Positions 20,401-26,402 of a stretch of DNA of 64,000 nucleotides are shown here, piece after piece (position 1 is the first letter of the stretch; each line of letters opens with the position of its first letter). A program made the translations under genes and the position numbers. Origin of the DNA: Kitasatospora sp. NBC_00374 (GTDB lineage: Bacteria > Actinomycetota > Actinomycetes > Streptomycetales > Streptomycetaceae); the NCBI RefSeq assembly GCF_041434935.1, contig NZ_CP107964.1:3782001-3846000 (forward strand), in the 5' to 3' direction. Under the pieces are notes generated by a model. It did not search any database, was not told the DNA's origin, and saw only the letters and a list, made by a program, of their open reading frames with translations.

Positions 20401-21365
20401 CTGGAGGAGCCGATGCCGCGGATGACGGCGTAGATCTCGTTGCCGTCCCGCTCGGCGTCGGCCAGTCGGCGCAGCGCCAGCATGCCGATGCCCTCGCCGA
20501 TCAGCGTGCCGTCCGCGTCCTTGTCGAACGGACGGATCCGGCCCACCTTGGAGAAGGCGGGCGTCTTGCTGAAGCAGAGGTACATGAAGATGGTGTTCTC
20601 GGCGTCGCAGCCGCCGGCCAGCATGGTGTCGGCCCGGCCCTCCAGCAGCTCGCTGACCGCCGCCTTGGTCGCGGCGAGCGAGCTGGCGCAGGCCGCGTCG
20701 ATCGTCATGTTGGTCCCGCCGAGGTCCAGCCGGTTGGCGATCCGCCCGGCCACCACGTTGCCGAGCATGCCGGGGAAGGAGTTCTCCTCCCAGGGCGCGA
20801 AGGCGAGCTTGAACTTCTCCGCGATCTCCTCGGCGTCCCGCTCGGTCAGCCCGCAGCTGCGCACCACCTCCTTGAGCACCGGCGTCTGCAGGCGCGCCGA
20901 GAGCGGCTGGGTGAGCTGGTTGGCGCCGGTGATGCCGAGGATCACGCCGGTGCGCTCGGGCCGGTACCAGGGCTGCTCGGCCCCGGCGTTCCTGAGCACG
21001 TCGCGCGCGACCACCAGGCTGAGCAGCTGGAGGACGTCGGTGACCTCCAGGGTGGTGGGCGGCAGGCCGAACTCCATCGGGTTGAACGCGACGGACGGGA
21101 TGAAGCCGCCGCGCCGGGAGTAGGTCTTGTCCGGCGCGGACGGGTCCGGGTCGTAGTGCTCGGCGACGTCCCAGTGGGTGCTCGGCACGTCCTGGATGCA
21201 GTCGGCGGCCTCCACCACGTTGCCCCAGAACTCTCTGAGGTCACGGGAGTTGGGGTAGAGCGCGGAGAGGCCGACGATGGCCACCGGCTCGTCGGCGAGC
21301 CGGCGGCCGAAGTCGGCGTCGGAGCTGGTCGGTTCGGGCTGGGACTGGGGCTGCGAGGTGTTCAC
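14484..21365 (-). CDS. pfaA: PfaA-type PUFA synthase (KS-AT-ACPx3-KR-DH)
   Basis: 2293 aa. KS (about 25-480, nucleophile C226 in DAACASS, EAHGTGTAVGD, then GHTKAAAG); malonyl AT (about 585-900, GHSFGE with S677); Ala/Pro linkers; three ACP domains, each with LGIDSIKR (pantetheine serines about 1235, 1328 and 1421); ketoreductase (about 1735-1950, VTGGGRGITA); and a C-terminal hotdog-type DH region with HLIGGVPVLP (HxxxGxxxxP). This is the classical PfaA order. It extends a thioester by malonyl units and reduces the keto group; enoyl reduction is left to PfaD. No phosphopantetheinyl transferase (PfaE) is present in this window, so one must be supplied from elsewhere. Confidence 0.93.
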   Translation of the reverse strand: MNTSQPQSQPEPTSSDADFGRRLADEPVAIVGLSALYPNSRDLREFWGNVVEAADCIQDVPSTHWDVAEHYDPDPSAPDKTYSRRGGFIPSVAFNPMEFGLPPTTLEVTDVLQLLSLVVARDVLRNAGAEQPWYRPERTGVILGITGANQLTQPLSARLQTPVLKEVVRSCGLTERDAEEIAEKFKLAFAPWEENSFPGMLGNVVAGRIANRLDLGGTNMTIDAACASSLAATKAAVSELLEGRADTMLAGGCDAENTIFMYLCFSKTPAFSKVGRIRPFDKDADGTLIGEGIGMLALRRLADAERDGNEIYAVIRGIGSSSDGRFKSIYAPRKEGQMVALRRAYEDARCTPDTVELFEAHGTGTAVGDATELSALAAVVSETTDQRQYAAVGSVKSQIGHTKAAAGAAGMIKLALALHHKVLPPTINVDEPNPAIDFEAGPFYVNTESRPWIKDPQRSERRAAISSFGFGGTNFHFVLQEHGEGEDLKVMFPVARVHLWHAPDTAALTVLVAEGAEPVEGPVPAGHARLALVAAGAADLAELRALAVQELRAKPSAQDWAHPKGVWFRRAEAETGRVGALFAGQGSQYVNPGHRAVLALPPLRAAFDQANRQFEGVEPLSRIAFPAPAFDDAGCREQEESLRRTAYAQPAIGALSVGQYRYLAGLGFAADGHLGHSFGELTALWASGALADQDYFALARARGAAMAPPADPSFDAGAMAAVGASDQQLAELLSAHPELVVCNRNAADQVVLGGATAAVERLVASAASHGLRISRLPVSAAFHTPFVAHAVEAFRAAVARVEVREPRRPVYANTPGGAYGADPAANASLLAEQLINPVHFADRVEEMYAAGFRTFVEFGPKGVLTQLVGRILGDRPHHAVRLDGGPGADADLALKRAVAQLAVLGLPLSVADRYVAPVAEAAPSKGMTVLLNGINYVSDARKAAYRDALEHGYRIAEPRLPGAGAGAAVPVAEAPTTDVAVSPVPVSPAPVAEVRPTVVAPPAVVLPAPVAAEAVAPAPAHVPALPVVLESETVDHEHLPAPASDRLPELIADHLALHDDYLNGQLQSAERLTGLLEDAAGQGRVDDVLAGVTAVKEHGLAIGRTHLRANEILRDLAALELGSGAAAPAAPAPAAPAGPVAPLQVAPAVVAPAPVAAVAPAVPAPVAPAPAALPAAPVATAAPALPGLPAPGAAVVVDAGEVSAALLEVVAQKTGYPVEMLELGMDVEADLGIDSIKRVEILGVLSERFPSDTPVGPEQLGELRTLGQIVDFMSSVAVPGTPATPAPVVVDAGEVSAALLEVVAQKTGYPVEMLELGMDVEADLGIDSIKRVEILGVLSERFPSDTPVGPEQLGELRTLGQIVDFMSSVAVPGTPATPAPVVVDAGAVSAALLEVVAQKTGYPVEMLELGMDVEADLGIDSIKRVEILGVLSERFPSDTPVGPEQLGELRTLGQIVDFMAGVSGATAAARAEPEPERPAPPAAASAAPAHLPAIGRAQAALVELPSPDALVGAYPAGAGALLVDDGGELTPLLADRLRTGGWDVRVLRLPSVARTIDGVAGFALSGWGVTELTERIEQALERPVRLVVNLATRQDTDWADGVRRLSHALLVAKHVVEPLTKEADGGRAGFLTVTRLDGAFGLTGVAEELVPAGGFGGLVKTLAVEAPELFCRAVDLAPGLEPRAAAELLLAEINDASAEPVQVGRDGRRRVALTLAQSPTALAADPAVPVAELGPEDLLVVTGGGRGITARCVVDLAGAYRPGLLLLGRTALGEEPAWAAGVTGGPELKAAAAAHLKAAGEKPTPKRVEQLYQAVVGEREIRQTLAELRAAGSTAEYLAVDITDAAATARALAPYAERVTGLVHGAGVLADQLIANKRASEIERVFAPKLGGLRAVVEALPADRLRHVLLFSSVAGFFGNQGQSDYAMANEVLNAWASSFKRRHPQARVSSLNWGAWDSGMVSPQIKAVFQERGITLIPEQTGTALFTGQFAAQHGHDTVTVLGPTTPLSVRRAAPPAAVVLERPTAGLSAEPIVTDHLIGGVPVLPAAVALGWAIGAVERLSGGTVRQVRDFAVHKGLLLDGSEPARLQLAATPAGDQATTEVVIRSVAADGAVRPHYAAGVVLGADPASELNHPTMAGLPAPGRGRDATGLYTDGTLFHGPALQGVRRVLAEEEGRLVLECSLTEPRPAGGAYAGRLYRPGAADLLLQAGLVWMRLFRSTASLPLSVARAEFHQALPDRGTFLAVVEPGAVNGTSASLTVTAVAPDGRVLARLTGVSLVSTPQLAAKFVSS
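16990..17780 (-). repeat. Tandem 279-bp ACP-coding repeats in pfaA
   Basis: Three head-to-tail units begin at 16990, 17269 and 17548 (period 279 bp, 93 codons), each encoding one ACP plus linker. They are almost identical at the DNA level, synonymous positions included. Visible differences are single bases (for example near 17641) and the divergent linker of the outermost copy. This implies recent duplication or gene conversion. Copy number could change by slippage or assembly collapse. Confidence 0.9.
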
Positions 21366-21456
21366 GGCAGGGCTCTCTTGGTCTCGGAGGGCCGGCCCCC
21401 TGGGCCGCCGCCGTGCGGCCGGCGACCCGGGGTCCGTGCGGAGGACGGGGCCTGCG

Positions 21457-22353
21457 TCAGACCTTCTCTGCGACGGTCCCCGTGGGGACCGGAACGGGAC
21501 GGACCAGGCGCGCGATCAGCGCGGCGGCGTCCGGCCGGGTGAGCATCGTGTAGTGGTCGCCCGGGCTCCGGTGGACCTCCAGGCCGCGGGTCGCGAGCGG
21601 TGTCCAGCCGAGCGTCGGGTCGCCGGGGATCAGGCTCCGCTCGGCGGTCACCAGCACCAGCGGCACCTCGGCCGGCACCGGCCGGTAGGGAGCGGTCAGC
21701 CGGTTGTTGCGCAGCAGGCCGTCGACGTAGGTGTCGTACAGCTTGCGCAGCCCGGGCAGCGGGGTGTCGGCGGCCAGGGCGCCGCTCGCCGCGGCCGCGT
21801 CGAGCACCAGCAGGAGGCCGTCCTCGACCCCGCAGGTGGCGAGCCGGTCCGGGTCCGGCCGCACCGGGCGGCCGCGCTTGGCCCCGAGGTACATCGCGAA
21901 CCACCCGATGAGCAGGGACGGTTCGAGTGCCTCGTCGGGCTGCTGGTACTCCCCGGTCGGAGCGATGCTGTCCAGCAGCACCAGCCGGGCCGGGCGCCGC
22001 CGGGGCGCCTGCCGCTGCACCATGGCCTGCGCGACCACGCCGCCGAAGGACCAGCCCGCCAGCGCGTACGGCCCGCCGTCGTACGCGCTGTCGAACTCGT
22101 CCCGCAGCCGGTCGGCCAGTGCCTCGACCGTGGTCTCGGCCCGGCCGCCGGTGAGGGCCGCCTCCCAGTACTCCGGCAGGGCGGACAGGTCGAGCACGGT
22201 CAGCCCGGCGCCGTCCGGCAGGGCCTCGGCCAGGGTGGCGTGCACCCCGGCGGCGAGCGCCCCCGGATGGACCAGGTAGACCGTGCCGCTCCCGGCCGCC
22301 GGCTGTCTCAACCGGTTGACGGGGAGCGGGAGTTGGCTACGCCGAGGTCGCAT
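21457..22353 (-). CDS. Type II thioesterase of the lipid operon
   Basis: 298 aa alpha/beta-hydrolase thioesterase. The nucleophile elbow is GWSFGG (S102), and a late His lies in GDHYTML (about 267). The HPGALAAG loop near residue 29 could supply the oxyanion hole. It resembles the thioesterase domains that release or proofread polyketide and peptide chains. Its start lies inside the end of the ACP gene (17-nt overlap), suggesting coupled translation, and pfaA follows 91 nt later. Likely role: hydrolytic release of the finished chain or editing of stalled ACPs. Confidence 0.85.
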   Translation of the reverse strand: MRPRRSQLPLPVNRLRQPAAGSGTVYLVHPGALAAGVHATLAEALPDGAGLTVLDLSALPEYWEAALTGGRAETTVEALADRLRDEFDSAYDGGPYALAGWSFGGVVAQAMVQRQAPRRRPARLVLLDSIAPTGEYQQPDEALEPSLLIGWFAMYLGAKRGRPVRPDPDRLATCGVEDGLLLVLDAAAASGALAADTPLPGLRKLYDTYVDGLLRNNRLTAPYRPVPAEVPLVLVTAERSLIPGDPTLGWTPLATRGLEVHRSPGDHYTMLTRPDAAALIARLVRPVPVPTGTVAEKV

Positions 22354-22618
22354 GCTGCGCCTCGGCTCGGATGGCGGACTCCTCCGCGATGTGGGCGGCC
22401 AGGTCCTTGATGCTGGGGTGGTACCAGAGCGCGGTGGTGCCGAGCTCGAAGCCGAGCCAGCTCTCCATCTCGCCGGCCAGGATCAGCGCCTCGGTCGAGT
22501 CCAGGTCGAGTTCGTCGAAGTACTGTTCCGGCGACACCTCGGACGGTTCCGCCCCGAGCCGGTGCGCGATCTTCTCGATCAGCCAGTTCTGAGCGTCAAC
22601 TGCTTTGATCAGAGCCAC
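22337..22618 (-). CDS. Free-standing acyl carrier protein
   Basis: 93 aa, with the carrier motif LDLDSTEAL (attachment Ser S41) in a four-helix ACP layout. It is the first gene of the operon. It is not one of the three PfaA carriers in sequence and is more like polyketide/peptidyl carriers. Context suggests it holds a starter unit or the substrate of the dehydrogenase pair. It overlaps the thioesterase start by 17 nt. The ATG is preceded by GGAGGACCAACTGTGGC, with the SD placed slightly far upstream. Confidence 0.85.
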   Translation of the reverse strand: MALIKAVDAQNWLIEKIAHRLGAEPSEVSPEQYFDELDLDSTEALILAGEMESWLGFELGTTALWYHPSIKDLAAHIAEESAIRAEAQHATSA

Positions 22619-23436
22619 AGTTGGTCCTCCAGGGATGAGTCGGCCCGAGCCGGGCCGGTCGGGATGCCTCTGAGAACTCCTGTCAGCAGCGACCGTGCGC
22701 TGCTAAGGTCCCCGGGGAGCCGTCACGGCGCCGCGGCCCCGGATGCGGGCGCATCGGGGCATGGCTCGGCCAGGGCCTCAGGATTCGTTGGTCAACAATC
22801 AACATCTGCTCTTGGCGCGGTGGTTGCGGCACCGCACGCCCGTCACCCCGCGGCACTGCCGACGGAACGACGGACCGCCTCGACCTGCCCGGCCGGCGGA
22901 GTGTGTGAGTGATGGCGTTCGACACGGGGCACCGGATGCACCTCGTTACGGGGCAGGACCGTACGCGAGTTCCGGTTGAGCCTGCAACCAACCGATAGTG
23001 AATCACCGGGGGCGTGGCACGAACGCACGGTAGCCGTATCTTTGGCCCGTTGCCCCGGCGATGGTCACGGAAAGCAACGTCGACCTGCGACGATCAGAGC
23101 GCACCGGCCCGTCCGACCCCAAACGGAGGATGACGTTCGAACGTCTGGTGCACACCGGGCGCACTTTCGGCGACAGAGTGCGCCGGGGCGTACGCGGGGC
23201 TGTTCTACGCGCGTGAACAGGCCGATGTGAACTCGGAGTTAAAGCTCGGACGGCTGCTTGCCGCCTCGCTCGGGCGGTGGATATGGTCACCCCAGCTATC
23301 CGTTGACCTGCCCGGCAACACCCTCCCTGCACCGCCGGCCCATGAACACGGAACGAGGACTGCCATGTCCGCGGCCCACCGGCGTCCCCCCGGTGGCCGG
23401 GCGGACCCGCACACCGGGTCCGCCCGACCGCCCGGA
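22619..23436. other. Long non-coding region before lipid operon
   Basis: About 820 bp separate the ACP start from the stop of the upstream hydratase gene. Short open frames exist but lack convincing codon bias or ribosome sites. The only structured signals I see are the palindrome at 22685-22704 and an AT-richer patch near 22784-22803 with GTTG/CAAC symmetry. The operon promoter must lie here, but I cannot place -35/-10 boxes with confidence. Confidence 0.5.
22685..22704. promoter_or_regulatory. Palindrome upstream of the lipid operon
   Basis: A perfect inverted repeat with 7-bp arms (AGCAGCG/CGCTGCT) and a 6-bp spacer lies 67 bp before the ACP start. It has no U-tract on the operon strand, so an operator is more likely than a terminator. 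No regulator gene for it is visible nearby. Confidence 0.35.
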
Positions 23437-23859
23437 TCAGCCCAGTTGGACCACAGCGCGCGACATACCGAGCACCTTCTGGCCCGCGAACGTCGCCAGC
23501 AGATCCACCCGCACCCTGCGGTCGTCCAGCAGTGCGGCGACCTTGCCCGAGACCTCGATCACCGAGCCGTCCTCGTCGTTCGGCACGGGCACCGGCCTGG
23601 TGAACCGCACGCCGTAGTCGACCACCGCACCCGGGTCACCGACCCAGTCGGTGACCACCCGGACGGCCTCCGCCATGGTGAACATGCCGTGCGCGATGAC
23701 GTCGGGAAGCCCGACCTCCTTCGCGAACTTCTCGTTCCAGTGGATCGGGTTGAAGTCGCCCGAGGCGCCGGCGTACCGCACCAGCGTGGCGCGCGTCACC
23801 TTGAACGACTGCGCCGGCAGCTCGGTGCCGACCTCGACCTGGTCGAAGTTGATCCCCAT
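23437..23859 (-). CDS. MaoC-like (3R)-hydroxyacyl dehydratase, HadB type
   Basis: 140 aa single hotdog domain. The hydratase-2 motif ASGDFNPIH supplies the catalytic D35 and H40. It matches the HadB subunit of the actinobacterial type II fatty-acid dehydratase. The preceding gene (4-nt gap) encodes a partner lacking the catalytic His, as expected of a HadA/HadB heterodimer. This pair next to rpmG is a conserved actinobacterial arrangement. Role: dehydration of (3R)-hydroxyacyl-ACP in fatty-acid elongation. It belongs to the chromosome rather than the adjacent PUFA operon. Confidence 0.85.
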   Translation of the reverse strand: MGINFDQVEVGTELPAQSFKVTRATLVRYAGASGDFNPIHWNEKFAKEVGLPDVIAHGMFTMAEAVRVVTDWVGDPGAVVDYGVRFTRPVPVPNDEDGSVIEVSGKVAALLDDRRVRVDLLATFAGQKVLGMSRAVVQLG

Positions 23860-23863
23860 CGCG

Positions 23864-24322
23864 CTACTTCCCCTCCTCGTCGGCGGCCCGGGACACCAGC
23901 GACATGACCGACGTCACCACGTGCTCGCCGGACGCGTCGTGCACCTCGCCACGGACCGTCAGCACGTCGTTGCCGGCCAGCGACTTGATCGCCTCGATGG
24001 ACACCGTCACCGCCAGCCGGTCACCGGCCCGCACCGGGCGGGTGTAGCTGAACTTCTGGTCGCCGTGCACCACCCGGCTGTAGTCCAGACCCAGCTCCGG
24101 GTCGTTCACCACCTGCGCGGCCGCGCTGTAGGTGAGGACGAACGGGAAGGTCGGGGGCGCGATCACATCCGGGTGGCCGAACGCCTTGGCCGCCTCCGGG
24201 TCGGTGTACGCGGGGTTGGCGTCCCCGATCGCCTCGGCGAACTCACGGATCTTCTCCCGGCCGACCTCGTAGGGCTCGGTGGGCGGATACGTCCGCCCGA
24301 TGAAGGAGGGATCGAGCGGCAT
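23864..24322 (-). CDS. MaoC-like dehydratase partner subunit, UPF0336/HadA type
   Basis: 152 aa. The N-terminal hotdog domain keeps the aspartate of the motif (AIGDANPAY, D34) but has tyrosine where the catalytic His of HadB lies, typical of the non-catalytic, substrate-binding HadA subunit. It is transcribed with the HadB-like gene (4-nt gap) and follows rpmG. Expected to form the heterodimeric 3-hydroxyacyl-ACP dehydratase. Confidence 0.85.
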   Translation of the reverse strand: MPLDPSFIGRTYPPTEPYEVGREKIREFAEAIGDANPAYTDPEAAKAFGHPDVIAPPTFPFVLTYSAAAQVVNDPELGLDYSRVVHGDQKFSYTRPVRAGDRLAVTVSIEAIKSLAGNDVLTVRGEVHDASGEHVVTSVMSLVSRAADEEGK

Positions 24323-24406
24323 GAGCTACTCCTCTGAATGTGTCGTTACACAGAAACGACTCCAGGCCGCGCCCCGTACGGGGTGCGGCCTGGAGTCAGT
24401 GCAAAG

Positions 24407-24571
24407 TCAGCGGGTCTCGCGGTGCGCGGTGTGCGCGTTGCAACGCGGGCAGTGCTTCTTCATCTCAAGACGGTCCGGGTCGTTACGCCGGTTCTTCTTG
24501 GTGATGTAGTTCCGCTCCTTGCACTCCACGCAGGCCAGCGTGATCTTCGGGCGGACGTCAGTGGCAGCCAC
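24407..24571 (-). CDS. rpmG: 50S ribosomal protein L33
   Basis: 54 aa. The start is GTG at 24569-24571, giving (M)[11 protein letters not shown], with AGGAAGG a few nucleotides upstream; longer in-frame starts are not supported. The CVEC and CPRC pairs make this the zinc-binding C+ form of L33. It is a component of the large ribosomal subunit and lies directly downstream of tRNA-Met and tRNA-Thr. Confidence 0.95.
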   Translation of the reverse strand: MAATDVRPKITLACVECKERNYITKKNRRNDPDRLEMKKHCPRCNAHTAHRETR

Positions 24572-24653
24572 GGGAGTGCCTTCCTGGGACAACGAATAAG
24601 AACACGACAAGAGTAGCCGATCGGGAGCAGTACCCCCGATCGACTACGCGGAG

Positions 24654-24726
24654 TAGCGGTGACCGGACTTGAACCGGTGACACAGCGATTATGAGCCGCT
24701 TGCTCTACCAACTGAGCTACACCGCT
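24654..24726 (-). tRNA. tRNA-Met (CAU)
   Basis: 73 nt cloverleaf on the minus strand: acceptor AGCGGTG pairing with CACCGCT, D-arm with GTTGGTAGAGC, anticodon loop CTCATAA (anticodon CAU), and T-arm GGTTCAAGTCC. The acceptor does not begin with the C1 mismatch of initiator tRNA, so elongator Met is most likely. CCA is not encoded. Confidence 0.95.
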
Positions 24727-24770
24727 TTGATGATCAGACTCCCCACCGGGGTGGAGAGGCCTTTCACCAG

Positions 24771-24843
24771 AGCCCCCATGCGGAATCGAACCGCAGACCT
24801 TCTCCTTACCATGGAGACGCTCTACCGACTGAGCTATAGGGGC
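24771..24843 (-). tRNA. tRNA-Thr (GGU)
   Basis: 73 nt cloverleaf on the minus strand: acceptor GCCCCTA/TGGGGGC, anticodon stem TCTCC/GGAGA with loop ATGGTAA (anticodon GGU), T-loop GTTCGATTC. It lies 44 nt upstream of tRNA-Met in the same direction, probably one transcript continuing into rpmG. Confidence 0.95.
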
Positions 24844-25138
24844 GAACGAGGAAGAGATTACACGGTTCGCGGCCAGAGGTGAAATCCGTATCCGGGGCGG
24901 AAGACCGCAGGTCGGCGCGGGCGTACTGACGCTCTCTCGGGACACGCGCGTTCGAGGAGGTCACGCCACCGGCGGCTTGACCCGATACGACTTATGCCCG
25001 CCTCCGAGCCTCCCGCCCCCCGGCGGCCTAGGCTCGACCGGCAGTGATCATGCGGTTCCCGGGGCGCCCCGAACGCCCGAGAGCACCCCGGGTCGAGCGC
25101 CTGGGGCCGAACGGCCCCGGAGAGTGAGGAGCCGGCCG

Positions 25139-26401
25139 ATGAGCGCGGACAGCGCACCAGCCGAGGGGCCGCACCCCGGCCCGTCCGCCAACCCGCTCGG
25201 CCACGGCCCCGTCCTGCTGCTCACCAACGCCCGGCTGGCCGACCGGCGGGTGGTGGACGTCCGGATCAGCGGCGACCGGATCCAGGCCGTCGGCGCCGCG
25301 GGCAGCCTCGGGCCCCTGCCCGCGGCCCCCGGCCGGCCCGCCGTGACCACCGGCGCCCGGATCGACCTCAGCGGCTACCTGCTGCTCCCCGCCCCGGCCG
25401 AACCGCACGGCCACTACGACGCCGCCTTCACCGCGGCCCTGCCCGGCCCGCCCCCGGAGGAACCCGCCGACCTCGCCCGCCGGGTCACCGAGGCCGCGCT
25501 CACCTCACTCGGCTACGGGGCCACCGCCCAGCGCACCCACGTCCGGATCGGCGACCTGCACGGCCTCGGCCGGCTGGAGGCGGTGCTCACCGCCCGCCAG
25601 GCCCTGCGCGGCCTGGCCGACCTGCAGGCCGTCGCCATGCCACGCCTGCTCACCGGGCGGGCCGGCGCCGACGGCCGGGCCCAGCTCCGCGAGGCGCTGA
25701 AACTCGGCGCCACCGCCGCCGGCGGCTGCCCGGAGCTCGACCCCGACCCGGTCGGATACGCGCAGGCCCTGCTGGAGGCCGCCCGGGAGGCGGACTGCCC
25801 GGTCGACCTGCACACCACCGGCCGGGACCTCACCCAACTCGCCCGTATCGCCGGGGTGCTGGCACCACTGCGCCCCCGGGTCGTGCTCGGCCCGTGCAGC
25901 GCCCTGCCCTCCGGCGGCGTGGCCGTGCTGGCCGGTGCCGGCATCCGTGCGGTCTGCCTGCCGCAGAGCGGCGGCTGCCTCGGCCTGGAGGGCCCGCCGA
26001 CCGGCCTGCGCCCGTCCCTGGCAATGGAGTTGATCGAGGCCCGGGTGCCGCTGGCGGCCGGCAGCGGCGGACTGCGCGACCTCGCCAACCCGGTCGGCCG
26101 GGCCGACCCGCTGGAGGCCGCCTACCTGCTGGCGGCCACCGGGCTGCTCAGCCCCGAGGCCGCGTACGACGCGGTCAGCGGCCAGGCCCGGGTCGCCCTC
26201 GGGCTGCCGGCCGTCCGGGTGGACGCGGGGTTCCCCGCCGAACTGCTCGCGGTCCGTGGCGACAGCCTCCCCGGAGCGCTGGCCGGCGGCCACAGTCGCC
26301 TCGTGGTGCACAGCGGCCGGGTGGTCAGCCGGACCAGCGCCGTACGGGAGTTCGCGGACACCGTCGCGCTCGCCCTGCCCCGGCAGACCAACCCCGGCTG
26401 A
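25139..26401 (+). CDS. Amidohydrolase-family protein
   Basis: 420 aa. ATG at 25139 with GAGGAG 9 nt upstream; in-frame codons further upstream lack a ribosome site. It has a small beta-sandwich N-terminus, then a metal-dependent TIM barrel beginning at the strand ending HGHYD (H90, H92), which corresponds to the HxH metal motif of cytosine-deaminase/amidohydrolase enzymes. A later DLHTTGRD may supply a further metal ligand; the HxDE of cytosine deaminase is not seen. Substrate unknown. It converges with the permease gene (stops 1 nt apart). Confidence 0.7.
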   Translation: MSADSAPAEGPHPGPSANPLGHGPVLLLTNARLADRRVVDVRISGDRIQAVGAAGSLGPLPAAPGRPAVTTGARIDLSGYLLLPAPAEPHGHYDAAFTAALPGPPPEEPADLARRVTEAALTSLGYGATAQRTHVRIGDLHGLGRLEAVLTARQALRGLADLQAVAMPRLLTGRAGADGRAQLREALKLGATAAGGCPELDPDPVGYAQALLEAAREADCPVDLHTTGRDLTQLARIAGVLAPLRPRVVLGPCSALPSGGVAVLAGAGIRAVCLPQSGGCLGLEGPPTGLRPSLAMELIEARVPLAAGSGGLRDLANPVGRADPLEAAYLLAATGLLSPEAAYDAVSGQARVALGLPAVRVDAGFPAELLAVRGDSLPGALAGGHSRLVVHSGRVVSRTSAVREFADTVALALPRQTNPG

Positions 26402-26402
26402 G

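Noticed and set aside
14190..21542. A 2450-aa open frame on the plus strand
   Set aside because: It is antisense to pfaA. Translation of the ACP repeats in this frame gives repetitive His/Gln-rich peptides, a mirror of the real coding repeats.
22743..23028. Short open frames in the gap before the lipid operon
   Set aside because: Arg/Pro-rich translations with no ribosome sites or codon bias.
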